From contig CABJAS010000010.1 of assembly GCA_902363625.1 (NCBI GenBank), positions 1 through 64,000 on the forward strand: a stretch of DNA of 64,000 nucleotides. Direction: 5' to 3'. The DNA is from Clostridiaceae bacterium. GTDB lineage: Bacteria > Bacillota_I > Bacilli_A > Erysipelotrichales > Coprobacillaceae. Shown in pieces: positions 33,848 through 43,199 of the stretch; positions within the stretch are counted from its first letter, which is position 1, and each line of letters opens with the position of its first letter. Below the pieces are notes generated by a model. That model searched no databases. It was not told where the DNA came from and saw only the letters and a list, made by a program, of their open reading frames with translations. Made by a program: the position numbers and the translations under genes.

Positions 33848-36031
33848 TTATCTGCTTAAACTTCTTCTTTTTTTCTCTACTGCAACTAATGCCGCTGAAA
33901 CTAAACCAAGAAGAGCAAAGGCACTGTATAATGAAGCATTTGTCTTATCTCCTGTTGAAGGATTATCCGTATTTTCGGTTTTGTTTTCTCCTTTGTCATC
34001 AGGTTTAACGACTTCCTCTACTGGTAATTTTTCATAAACCGCTGTAACAACTAAATCTTTAGTTACCTTACTAAAATCTGTATCCCATTTAATAAATGTA
34101 TACCCTTCGATAGTTGGGGCAGCTGGAGCGGTTGCTTTTTCTCCATCTTTTACAGTTTCTATTTTTAACACTGCTCCATTCATATCCACAAAGATGACTT
34201 CATGTGTAGATCCTTCCGGAGTTGGTGCTGGTGTCACTGTTTTTTCTTCAAAAACAACTGCATAAGTTGAGAATCGATCTGTCTCAAATGTAATCACATT
34301 ATCTGTTAACGCAGCTTTGATTTTATCCACTTTTCCTTCGTGCATACGTAATACATAAACATCTTTATCTTTTGCATTCTCTGCTACAGCGTTTGGTAAT
34401 ACAACAGTGAAAGTTAACGGTTTAGGCAATACTGTGATATTACCTAAAGGAGTTGTTGGTGTTTTTACTAAAACACTTAAATCAAGATACATTGCAACTT
34501 CTGTCACACTGTTATTTTCCTGAGTAATTTGTTTCAATTCTTTTTCAATCGCTTTGATATCTTCACTCGCCTGTGGATTTGCTGTGTTGATTTCTTCTAC
34601 TGTTGGATTTACTGTAATTGTTTCTCCTGATGCAATCGCATCATTAATATTTTGTACTGTTTTTTCATCAGTATATACTGAATCTGTACCTTTACTGATA
34701 ATATCATTTAATGTATCATTTAAAATTTCAGGTGCTTTTTCATCATTTAACCCTGCCTGCGGTTTCTCTACCGGTTTTTGGGTATCGACAGAAGGCGGTG
34801 TTGGGTTTTCTACCTTATAAACAGAAACTACACACTCTGCTTTTGCATTTCCTGCTGTCGCAGTAATTGTTGCTTTCCCCGGTGCCACTGCTTTGACTAC
34901 ACCATTTTCTACAACGGCGATTTTTGGATCACTTGATTCCCAAGTCACTGTATCCAACGTTTCATTTGGATTTACAGTAGCCGTTAATGTTTTGTTAGAG
35001 CCTGCTTCTAAAGTAAGTGTTGTATCTGATAATTCAATTCCTGTAGCAATAGGAGCTACTTTGAATGTATCTTCAATCGGATATGCTTTGTAACCTGCTT
35101 TTACATAGTCAGTTGGATCAGAATCAAAAGTTCCCCCTATAACCTGAATATGGTCTTTCGCATCTGTCCATTCTGACGCAGTGTTTTTAGACCATGTATA
35201 AGCTAACAGTCCTTCACTGTACACAGATTTAAAGGTTCCCCCTGAAATAGTTACATTTGGTACAGAACTATACCCAGGACGGTTTACGATAGAAATTGCT
35301 GCACCATCGGGAACAGCTCCATCCCCTGTTTTGTCAACACGATGATCCTCACCGGTTCCTTCAATCATACCACCATTGATACTTACTACAGAAAGATTTC
35401 CTGCGCAAAGCTGAATGCCAAGATCTCCCTTGACTGTACCGCCATTAATCGTAATTTCTCCAGTCTGTGGATGATAGATTGCTGCTCCAGTTCCATCAGG
35501 ATCAGAATTTAAAACTGAACCACCATTAATTGTAATAGTTGTTCCATTATTGTTTAAACCATTCCCGGCAACACCATACCACTCACCTTTCAATGTACCG
35601 CTATTAAGTGTTAATTTAGAATTAACAAACACCCCAACAGCACATTGATAACCGAATATTGAACCGCCACCGACACTGTCGTTAACGATCAAAGACGAAT
35701 CGAATAATCGGATAGGAGCAGCCGTTTTATTTACACTCTCCCCCGTTAGTGATTGCGTAACTTTCTTTCCGTTCAATTCTAAAACAAACGATTTTCCATT
35801 AACATCAATCGTGCTTTCTAAATTTATATCATTTAGAAGCTTAATAGTTTGACCCTCTGCCACATTTTGAACCGCATCAGATAATGATGTATACTTAGTT
35901 TCTCCTATTTCCGCAACATTTTCTGTATCGTTGATTTCATTTTCACCAACCGCATTCACGGAAACTAAATTTCCCATGATCAAACTTCCAATCATCAATA
36001 CAGAGACGAATAGACTTATTGTTTTTTTCAT
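33848..36031 (-). CDS. Cell-wall-anchored surface protein with beta-helix and Ig-like domains
   Basis: 727 residues. Signal peptide (to about 27); a parallel beta-helix-like region of about 45-310 with NGGTVKGDL/NGGSVLNSD-type strands; a bacterial Ig-like (Big_2) domain at about 325-405 (ELSDTTLTLEAGSNKTLTATVNP); a helical linker; an InlB-type repeat (VIFVDMNGAVLKIETVKDGE, FIKWDTDFSKVTKDLVVTAVYE); then NPSTGD, a membrane segment and KKRR. The anchor is a sortase signal with Asn instead of Leu. Likely adhesin. An invertible-type promoter segment and a recombinase lie upstream, suggesting phase-variable expression. Confidence 0.85.
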   Translation of the reverse strand: MKKTISLFVSVLMIGSLIMGNLVSVNAVGENEINDTENVAEIGETKYTSLSDAVQNVAEGQTIKLLNDINLESTIDVNGKSFVLELNGKKVTQSLTGESVNKTAAPIRLFDSSLIVNDSVGGGSIFGYQCAVGVFVNSKLTLNSGTLKGEWYGVAGNGLNNNGTTITINGGSVLNSDPDGTGAAIYHPQTGEITINGGTVKGDLGIQLCAGNLSVVSINGGMIEGTGEDHRVDKTGDGAVPDGAAISIVNRPGYSSVPNVTISGGTFKSVYSEGLLAYTWSKNTASEWTDAKDHIQVIGGTFDSDPTDYVKAGYKAYPIEDTFKVAPIATGIELSDTTLTLEAGSNKTLTATVNPNETLDTVTWESSDPKIAVVENGVVKAVAPGKATITATAGNAKAECVVSVYKVENPTPPSVDTQKPVEKPQAGLNDEKAPEILNDTLNDIISKGTDSVYTDEKTVQNINDAIASGETITVNPTVEEINTANPQASEDIKAIEKELKQITQENNSVTEVAMYLDLSVLVKTPTTPLGNITVLPKPLTFTVVLPNAVAENAKDKDVYVLRMHEGKVDKIKAALTDNVITFETDRFSTYAVVFEEKTVTPAPTPEGSTHEVIFVDMNGAVLKIETVKDGEKATAPAAPTIEGYTFIKWDTDFSKVTKDLVVTAVYEKLPVEEVVKPDDKGENKTENTDNPSTGDKTNASLYSAFALLGLVSAALVAVEKKRRSLSR

Positions 36032-36100
36032 AATTTTCCTCCTTTTAAATCACTCACTGTTTTCCTCATCAGTTTCCCTATAATCCCCCCTAGTACAAAA

Positions 36101-36117
36101 GTTTACTATTTGTTACA
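36101..36117 (+). repeat. Left inverted repeat of putative invertible segment
   Basis: GTTTACTATTTGTTACA, a perfect 17-bp inverted match to 36195-36211. It lies about 70 bp before the start codon of the surface-protein gene. Confidence 0.85.
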
Positions 36118-36194
36118 AGAATGTTATGATTTATTTGACAAATATTGGTGCGAATAAACCTATATTTTTATTTGCTACAGACCTTAGAATTATG

Positions 36195-36211
36195 TGTAAC
36201 AAATAGTAAAC
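36195..36211 (-). repeat. Right inverted repeat of putative invertible segment
   Basis: TGTAACAAATAGTAAAC on the plus strand, the exact reverse complement of the left repeat, 47 bp from the recombinase stop codon. Confidence 0.85.
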
Positions 36212-36258
36212 CTTAAGTTACAAAAAAATATAATTCATTTGCAAATTTAAACCTATTT

Positions 36259-36864
36259 TTATAGCTTTCCTTTAATAAACTGCTTCACCCAGCGAGAAAA
36301 AGTCATGTGGCTGACATTCAGTATTTCACTGGCTTTTCTTAGACTGATTTTCTCATCCAGCCATAGTTGAAGAATTTCCGGGAATTCTTCGGGAATCTTT
36401 TTTGGTGGTCTGCCAAAAGCAACCCCTTTTAATTTTGCTTCACGGATTCCCTCTGCCTGTCTTTGACGAATATTTTCTCTTTCCACCTGAGCCACATAAG
36501 AAAGGATTTGCAGTACTAAATCGGAGATAAATTTTCCTGTAACGCCATTCACTTGATTTCTGGTATCTAGTAATGGAGAATCTAAAACAATAATATCAAT
36601 ATTCTTTATATTCGTTAGAAAACGCCATTGCTTAATTATCTCATCATAGTCTCTGCCTAAGCGGTCAATCGATTTGATATACAATTCATCCCCCTCCTGC
36701 AGTTGTCTGAGCAGTCTTTTATAGCGTGGACGATTAAAGTCCTTGCCGGATAACTTATCAATATAAATTTTATCTTTCATTATGCCAGCCTGTTTCATTG
36801 CTGACATCTGCCGATCGATATTTTGGTCTTTGCTTGACACTCGCACATAACCATATTTCTTCAT
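36259..36864 (-). CDS. Serine site-specific recombinase (invertase/resolvase family)
   Basis: 201 residues. The catalytic domain starts YGYVRVSSKDQN with the nucleophile Ser10, continues LSGKDFNRPRYKRLL, SIDRLGRDYDEI and QVERENIRQRQAEGI (helix E), and ends with a GRPPKK hinge and a C-terminal HTH (ISLRKASEILNVSHMTFSRWVK). This is the Hin/Gin/resolvase layout. It lies next to inverted repeats and reads towards them, so it is the natural enzyme for flipping that segment. The start has AAGGAGG. It is not part of a recognisable phage or transposon here. Confidence 0.93.
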   Translation of the reverse strand: MKKYGYVRVSSKDQNIDRQMSAMKQAGIMKDKIYIDKLSGKDFNRPRYKRLLRQLQEGDELYIKSIDRLGRDYDEIIKQWRFLTNIKNIDIIVLDSPLLDTRNQVNGVTGKFISDLVLQILSYVAQVERENIRQRQAEGIREAKLKGVAFGRPPKKIPEEFPEILQLWLDEKISLRKASEILNVSHMTFSRWVKQFIKGKL

Positions 36865-37088
36865 ATATCTTCCTCCTTATCTTCTACAAATTCTTATTAT
36901 TTCACAATATGCTGTCATTAGGATATCAAAATGCTGTATTGCTTAATAATAAATTTATCTTAAATACTTCTATCTTTTTTGTGGCGTAGAATAACTTTTA
37001 GAATTAGATAAATAAAATAGGTTAAATATTTAGCTAAAGACTTATATTTATTAAGCAAATAAAAGGAAATGATTCTACTTTATAGGCA

Positions 37089-37097
37089 TGCTATAAT
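37089..37097 (+). promoter_or_regulatory. Extended -10 promoter
   Basis: TGCTATAAT, 35 bp before the start codon of the next gene; no clear -35. Confidence 0.55.
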
Positions 37098-37131
37098 AAT
37101 TTTATAAGTTAAAATGACAGGAGGAATAAAG

Positions 37132-37659
37132 ATGGAGATATGTAAAATAGGAACTTCTAATGTTAATAGTGTAGCTAAACTGATGGCAGATATTAAACCG
37201 GACTGGTGGGATTTTGAGGGAGCCTGTCAGCAGCTGCAAGATGTTTCAATGCTCGCCAAACTTGTAGGATGGTGTATGGAAAAGGATGGTAAACCGCTGG
37301 GCTGGATATTATGTGCTGAATTTGAAGGCTACTCTTATTTGAGCATAGAAAATCTAGGCTATGATGACCATGGCATCTTCGTCATGGAACAACAGCTGGA
37401 ACCGTTATTAAACGAAGCTGAAAAATACGCAAGAGAGAAAGGATATCGCAATCTCAAATACGTTATTGGCTCTACAGACATGTCATGCCATGGTCGCCCG
37501 CTCCTCAATTATGCTGATGAATTAAGAAACTTAAAATCTCATCATCGTGAACATTTTGATTATTTTATTGATTATGGCTTTTATCCAACCGGTTTTATTC
37601 CTCACTGTTATGGAGAAAACTATCATGGCATTATCATGATTAAATCATTATTGTTTTAA
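37132..37659 (+). CDS. Probable GNAT-like acetyltransferase
   Basis: 175 residues from ATG 37132 (AGGAGGAATAAAG). The pattern of an N-terminal helix (NSVAKLMADIKPDWWDFEGA), central strands GWCMEKDGKPLGWILCAEFEGYSYLSIENLGYDDHG, a helix LEPLLNEAEKYAREKGYRNLKYV and a final FIDYGFYPTGFIPH fits the GNAT fold, but a clear Q/RxxGxG/A loop is absent. Family assignment is therefore moderate and the substrate unknown. Confidence 0.55.
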   Translation: MEICKIGTSNVNSVAKLMADIKPDWWDFEGACQQLQDVSMLAKLVGWCMEKDGKPLGWILCAEFEGYSYLSIENLGYDDHGIFVMEQQLEPLLNEAEKYAREKGYRNLKYVIGSTDMSCHGRPLLNYADELRNLKSHHREHFDYFIDYGFYPTGFIPHCYGENYHGIIMIKSLLF

Positions 37660-37667
37660 TAAGAATA

Positions 37668-37748
37668 AAAAAGTGCTGTTAGTAATAAATGGAGCCTTAA
37701 AGTTGAACTATGCAACTAGAGGGATTCACAACACTAACAACACTTTTT
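37668..37748. repeat. Long nested hairpin element
   Basis: AAAAAGTG-C-TGTTAGT (37668-37683) pairs with ACTAACA-A-CACTTTTT (37733-37748), 15 of 16 positions, and the 49-base loop holds a smaller hairpin AGTTG-AACTATG-CAACT (37701-37717). It is followed by ATTTTCTTTT, so it can act as a terminator, but it is far larger than the others here. It may be a structured RNA or a small repeat element. Confidence 0.6.
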
Positions 37749-38013
37749 ATTTTCTTTTATAATAGATCTTCACTATTACTTCAATACATTAGAGCTTCAG
37801 CCATTTAGAAAATAAAGACAGCTTATAGGAATAGACATAATCCTTCATAAGCAATAAAAGTATTTTTATAATGCGCTTTATCTGCCATTACAAATAAAGT
37901 AAAAAAGATAATCGTGCATAGAAATGAAATTTTATTAAATAAAATATATCCCTTTATAATAAAAAAACTAAAAATTATATTACATAATCTCTAGTTCCAT
38001 AATATGAACAAAA
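37749..38013. other. Intergenic region, no gene
   Basis: About 265 bp of AT-rich sequence. A minus-strand frame near 37800-37960 translates to about 40 hydrophobic residues but has no start codon or ribosome binding site. Nothing else is recognised. Confidence 0.5.
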
Positions 38014-38032
38014 GAGGCTGAACGCCTCTCAA
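38010..38032 (-). terminator. Terminator of the MupG-like gene
   Basis: Minus-strand AGAGGC-GTTCA-GCCTCT followed by TTTTG. Confidence 0.8.
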
Positions 38033-38038
38033 GTTTTA

Positions 38039-39130
38039 TTATTTAATAAAGTTGAATTTCTTCCATCCTTTAAGATGTTCTAAGATGCATAATTCTTCTT
38101 CAGGAATACGTCCTACTAAATTACGTTCTCCATCATTAGGAATATCTTCTAAGATGATTTGTACTTCTGCACGGTAATGTTTTAAGTTATCATTAATGAC
38201 ACAAACATCTCCGCGAGTGAAGAATTCTTTATCGCAAGGTGTGTGAGGAATTGAAGTTTCTCTGTAAAGCATACGAGTGAATGAACTTCTTACCATTTGA
38301 CTTGGGTAATCCCCTCTGTTTGAATGCACATGGTTGAATAATAAGTTCTTTTCTTCTTCTGTAACAGTATCTGCTAAATCAATTTTGATCTGCACTGTAT
38401 TTAAATCAATACCACCTAATGATTTTAATTCTTCTTCTGTTGCATAAGCATTACCAATGATAACGTCGTCGATTAATCCTGTTGCAAATAAATGTCTTGC
38501 CTGTAAATCGATTGGCATTTTACGATGTATTTCACAAGTTGGTAATCCGGCATATACTTCCCATGGTCCGAAAGTCGGATCATTATGGCTTGATACGAAT
38601 GCTGCTGTTGTGAATCCTAAACGTTTCCAGTTACGTGAGAAATTCATGAATAAATCCCAGTCTAAAGCTGTATATTTTTGTGGATAGAAGTTATGGCAGA
38701 TCAGCATTTGATCTTGTCTAGCTCCCATATGAAGCATTGCTTCTACATTGTCTGAAGTAGTAGAACCATTGAATTCGATTTTTAATCCATAAGGATTTTG
38801 TGTTGTCATAGTATCCATCATGGCACCAAATGACATATCTAAACGTACGATATCTACATGCATATCAGCGAATGGTTTTAAGTTAGTTGCACTTGCTCCT
38901 AAATGTTCAAATACTTTAGGATTTGTATCTACAGCTACTTCAAATCCTAATTCATGAGCTTTATCCATGAATTCTTTGAATTCTTCAATCATTTCTTCTT
39001 TTGGTTTGTTTACAGATAATAAGCAAGTAAAAATACGTGAAAATCCATATTTAGCTGCCATTTCCATGTAAGCAAAATCTTTTTCTTTTGTTGAATGTTC
39101 TGGGTAAATTGAAATACCTAATCTTCTCAT
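38039..39130 (-). CDS. mupG: MupG-like 6-phospho-N-acetylmuramidase (DUF871)
   Basis: 363 residues from ATG 39130 (AAGGAGACACAAT). The protein starts RRLGISIYPEHSTKEKDFAYMEMAAKYGFSRIFTCLL, typical of DUF871, with a TIM-barrel part to about 240 and a small C-terminal beta domain (VCVINDNLKHYRAEVQIIL). The characterised S. aureus member splits MurNAc-6-P-GlcNAc taken up by a PTS. Here it follows a 6-phospho-beta-glucosidase and PTS IIB gene, so it probably works on a phosphorylated disaccharide; which one is open. A cre site lies in its own upstream region. Confidence 0.78.
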   Translation of the reverse strand: MRRLGISIYPEHSTKEKDFAYMEMAAKYGFSRIFTCLLSVNKPKEEMIEEFKEFMDKAHELGFEVAVDTNPKVFEHLGASATNLKPFADMHVDIVRLDMSFGAMMDTMTTQNPYGLKIEFNGSTTSDNVEAMLHMGARQDQMLICHNFYPQKYTALDWDLFMNFSRNWKRLGFTTAAFVSSHNDPTFGPWEVYAGLPTCEIHRKMPIDLQARHLFATGLIDDVIIGNAYATEEELKSLGGIDLNTVQIKIDLADTVTEEEKNLLFNHVHSNRGDYPSQMVRSSFTRMLYRETSIPHTPCDKEFFTRGDVCVINDNLKHYRAEVQIILEDIPNDGERNLVGRIPEEELCILEHLKGWKKFNFIK

Positions 39131-39219
39131 ATTGTGTCTCCTTTTTCTTTTCCCGTTTCTACGCTCAGATGTCCCGTATATCTTTAAGCTGCCTAAGGGA
39201 GTTTCATTTACAACTAATA

Positions 39220-39233
39220 TCATAACGCTTTCA
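39220..39233 (-). promoter_or_regulatory. cre site (CcpA operator) upstream of mupG-like gene
   Basis: Minus-strand TGAAAGCGTTATGA, close to TGWAANCGNTNWCA. It lies about 90 bp before the start codon, behind the terminator of the glucosidase gene. Confidence 0.6.
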
Positions 39234-39270
39234 AAGGCATAAAATAAAGATAATTCCAGAATCTGAAAAT

Positions 39271-39298
39271 GAAAACATCGCCTATGAAGACGATGTTT
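39271..39298 (-). terminator. Terminator of the beta-glucosidase gene
   Basis: Minus-strand AAACATCG...CGATGTTT followed by TCATTTT. T-run is short, so readthrough is possible. Confidence 0.65.
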
Positions 39299-39300
39299 AA

Positions 39301-40797
<1,497 letters not shown>

Positions 40798-40806
40798 TTA
40801 TATTTA

Positions 40807-41214
40807 TTATTGAACAGACTTGCGATAGCTGCAAATACGTTTAATACGCATGACATTATCTTCATTAGGAAAATGAAATGGATTCATCTTCGTTTCTTTA
40901 AATCCTTCGACGATATCCAATGCATCTTCATAGACATCTTCTACATTCATTGAGCCATACATCTTTGGGGGCAGTAAATAAATCGGTGTTTCAATGTCCC
41001 CATATTTTTTCATGAATGTACTGATTTCAAATTTTAAATGCGGGCAGCACATCACGACATCATATTGATTCATGACATCATGTGACAATGCAAAAGGTTG
41101 AAAATCAATTGATATTTTATCTTCATATCCTTTTTCCTTAATTTCATTTGACATCTTGACAGACATTGCACTTGAAGAGAATCCGCCTAAACAGCATATT
41201 AATATTTTTACCAT
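40807..41214 (-). CDS. PTS lactose/cellobiose-type EIIB component
   Basis: 135 residues. The phosphocysteine loop is ILICCLGGFSSSAMS near residue 8, followed by the small IIB alpha/beta fold (MNQYDVVMCCPHLKFEISTF). The C-terminal tail of about 30 residues exceeds the usual 100-105. No IIA or IIC gene is adjacent, so the partners must be elsewhere. First gene of the operon; AAGGAGG precedes the ATG. Confidence 0.88.
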   Translation of the reverse strand: MVKILICCLGGFSSSAMSVKMSNEIKEKGYEDKISIDFQPFALSHDVMNQYDVVMCCPHLKFEISTFMKKYGDIETPIYLLPPKMYGSMNVEDVYEDALDIVEGFKETKMNPFHFPNEDNVMRIKRICSYRKSVQ

Positions 41215-41280
41215 GTTTTTCCTCCTTAACTGTACACAGTATGGCTTAATTTTAACACTGATTGTATTAAAACAAAAGCA

Positions 41281-41309
41281 ATTTTATAACCGCTTTCATT
41301 TTTTGTAAA
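41281..41309 (-). promoter_or_regulatory. Promoter with an embedded cre site
   Basis: Minus strand TTTACA (41304-41309), 17 bp, TAAAAT (41281-41286). The spacer contains TGAAAGCGGTTATA (41285-41298), a near-consensus cre. CcpA bound there would block RNA polymerase, giving glucose repression of the PTS IIB-glucosidase operon. Confidence 0.65.
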
Positions 41310-41310
41310 T

Positions 41311-41333
41311 TAAAAAACACCTCATCGGTGTTT
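41311..41333 (-). terminator. Terminator of the flavin-lipoprotein/Gx operon
   Basis: Minus-strand AAACACC-GATGA-GGTGTTT then TTTAATTT; overlaps the last stop codon. Confidence 0.8.
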
Positions 41334-41847
41334 AAGCTTTCATGCTTTTTGTATATTTTGATAAATAGGTAACGATCGTGTTCGCGATAATCCCGGTAAA
41401 TATTCCCGTTGGAATAGACGTAGCAAATAAAGCAATGATCCAAGTTGCCATTGCCCATGACTGATAAATATAGACAACCACTAAAATTTGTCCCACACCA
41501 TGACCAATCGCACTGACAATCGAGGTCGATACCATCGGCAGCTTTGTAAACCTTCTAACCAGCATAATCGCAATGGAGCTTAATAAGACTCCTCCGGCAG
41601 ATATAAACCATGTATAACTAAAGATAGAGCCTCTTAACAGTCCTGCTAATACCACTCTTAAAATATTGACAATAGCCATTTCCTTTGCCGAAAATAATTC
41701 GATTGTAACCAAGGAAATGATATTCGCAAATCCTAATTTTATTCCATAAGGCAGCGGTAAAGCAAGGCTGGCTTCAAATGTATGGAGAGCAACCGCAAGG
41801 GTAGTTAGCATCGCAATATAAACGAGCTTTCTTGTTTTTTTATTCAT
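41332..41847 (-). CDS. Gx transporter family membrane protein
   Basis: 171 residues with about five membrane segments, family PF07456 (Gx transporter; older name heptaprenyl diphosphate synthase component I). Diagnostic start: KLVYIAMLTTLAVALHTFEASLALPLPYGIKLGFANIISL. Such proteins commonly accompany FMN-binding lipoproteins and are thought to belong to extracytosolic flavin or quinone systems. The gene overlaps the FMN-binding lipoprotein gene by 8 nt. Confidence 0.82.
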   Translation of the reverse strand: MNKKTRKLVYIAMLTTLAVALHTFEASLALPLPYGIKLGFANIISLVTIELFSAKEMAIVNILRVVLAGLLRGSIFSYTWFISAGGVLLSSIAIMLVRRFTKLPMVSTSIVSAIGHGVGQILVVVYIYQSWAMATWIIALFATSIPTGIFTGIIANTIVTYLSKYTKSMKA

Positions 41848-42211
41848 TGCTTCCTCCTGATGTATTATTTTCTAACAGTGCTTCATCCAGCGCCACTTTG
41901 ACAGCTTCCAAAACGCCTTGACTAGAAGCTGTAGCACCGGTCACAACGTCGATGCCTTCTAACGAATTCTTGCCAACGATCTCCGGCAGCAGTTTTTCTT
42001 TTACTTCAGACATATAAGATGCTGTTTCATTATCCTTAATAATATCTATAGCCGATAAATTGCCTTCGCTCACCGTAATCTTAACCTGAATGGTACCGCA
42101 TTTACCGTTTCCAACCCCTATGTATTCTCCATCTTTATAGAGAGATTTTTCTTTTGTACTGCATCCGCTGATAACCAATAGAATGCTGAGAATCCATAAA
42201 ATCTTTTTCAT
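41840..42211 (-). CDS. FMN-binding domain lipoprotein
   Basis: 123 residues. Lipoprotein signal with VISGC (Cys about 16), then one FMN-binding domain (NqrC/RnfG type): GVGNGKCGTIQVKITVSEGNLSAIDII and the motif VVTGATASSQG, in which the Thr after Ala is the residue flavinylated by ApbE enzymes. So it probably carries one covalent FMN outside the membrane. Coupled to the Gx transporter gene; ApbE is encoded at 56 kb. Confidence 0.88.
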   Translation of the reverse strand: MKKILWILSILLVISGCSTKEKSLYKDGEYIGVGNGKCGTIQVKITVSEGNLSAIDIIKDNETASYMSEVKEKLLPEIVGKNSLEGIDVVTGATASSQGVLEAVKVALDEALLENNTSGGSNE

Positions 42212-42212
42212 A

Positions 42213-43112
42213 CTAACTCCCTACCCATGTATTTTCATTAATGATCTGCAAAAATTCAGTTAACCCAATGATCTGAATATCCTGTCCTTTCTGCATCAGT
42301 TCATATGCCCGTTTATAGTTATTTGTATCTGTCTTGCCGGCACTGATCAGATAATTCGTATTGATGTTTACTTTTTCTTGTAAAAAACCGCCGGCAAGCG
42401 TTATATAATCTTTAATGACAGTGCCATAGCTGACATGAATACTATCTAAGCAGATGCATTGGTGAAAAAGAAAATGATTTGTATCCTTGCCCTCTTCTTC
42501 ACGCATTTCCTGATTACTGGCAATATCACTCATATAGATATTCTTATAATACTGATCTGCCATTCTTCCATATTGCACATGAATCAATTCATGCAGTTCA
42601 TCTAAACTTCTTAATTGATAAATGCTTTTTATTTTTCGAATAATACGATAACACATAATCGCATCCTCTAAAGCATGATGATGAGAAAAACGCAAATTAA
42701 AATACGTAGCAATCCCATCTAATTTATAAGAAGGACAGTTTGGCAGCAGCTTCTTTGATAAAACAAAGGTACAGGACATATCACAGTTAGGATAGGTTAA
42801 ATGATAATGATCCAACGTCGCTCTTAAAGCTAAGGCATCCTGCTGGATATTATGCGCCAATATAACCGTATCATTGAATAAGGGAGCAATCTGTGCCCAC
42901 ACTCGATCAAAGGTTGGAGCCGCCGCTAATTTACCTTCACTGATTTGATGAATATGATAATGTCCGCTTTCACTGATAAAAGGAACCGGTTTTACCCTTG
43001 AATAGAACGTATCGACAATTCGGTTGTTTTCAACAACGCAAACTCCGATTGCGCATATGCTGCTTGGATATCGATTGGCTAGTTCTAGATCAAATGCAGT
43101 ATACCTTTCCAT
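42213..43112 (-). CDS. DnaQ-family 3'-5' exonuclease with C-terminal BRCT domain
   Basis: 299 residues. A DEDDh exonuclease domain (about 1-165) has FDLELANRYPSS (Asp/Glu), LAHNIQQDALALR (Asp) and HHALEDAIMCYRI (His, Asp). The C-terminal part (about 230-299) ending in GGFLQEKVNINTNYLISAGKTDTNNYKRAYELMQKG resembles a BRCT domain as in DNA ligase. This architecture occurs in Firmicutes epsilon-like exonucleases of unknown role. It sits one base upstream of the lipoprotein gene, so it may share that transcript. Confidence 0.82.
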   Translation of the reverse strand: MERYTAFDLELANRYPSSICAIGVCVVENNRIVDTFYSRVKPVPFISESGHYHIHQISEGKLAAAPTFDRVWAQIAPLFNDTVILAHNIQQDALALRATLDHYHLTYPNCDMSCTFVLSKKLLPNCPSYKLDGIATYFNLRFSHHHALEDAIMCYRIIRKIKSIYQLRSLDELHELIHVQYGRMADQYYKNIYMSDIASNQEMREEEGKDTNHFLFHQCICLDSIHVSYGTVIKDYITLAGGFLQEKVNINTNYLISAGKTDTNNYKRAYELMQKGQDIQIIGLTEFLQIINENTWVGS

Positions 43113-43162
43113 CCTGTTTCCCTCCGTAACGTTTATATCTTAACACAATTTAAACAAATAAA

Positions 43163-43187
43163 AAAGGCTTCCGCCTATTCGAAAGCC
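43163..43187 (-). terminator. Terminator of pfkA-pyk
   Basis: Minus-strand GGCTT...AAGCC stem with inner CG pair, followed by TTTTTTATT. Confidence 0.8.
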
Positions 43188-43199
43188 AAATTTATGTAT

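Larger units (their letters stand above)
36101..36211. promoter_or_regulatory. Putative invertible promoter segment
   Basis: 111 bp bounded by the 17-bp repeats. The strongest promoter-like sequence within is TTGACA at 36135-36140 on the plus strand with TATATT 20 bp away (other -10 choices at 17-18 bp are weaker). It points away from the surface gene in this sequence, so the present state would be OFF; inversion would turn it towards the gene. No fixed promoter was found between the left repeat and the ATG. Confidence 0.6.

Noticed and set aside
33848..36864. Prophage or transposon carrying the serine recombinase
   Set aside because: No phage genes, transposase or flanking target-site duplications; the recombinase is of invertase size and sits by inverted repeats.
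37780..37970. Minus-strand hydrophobic frame of about 40 codons
   Set aside because: No start codon, no ribosome binding site and no recognisable similarity.
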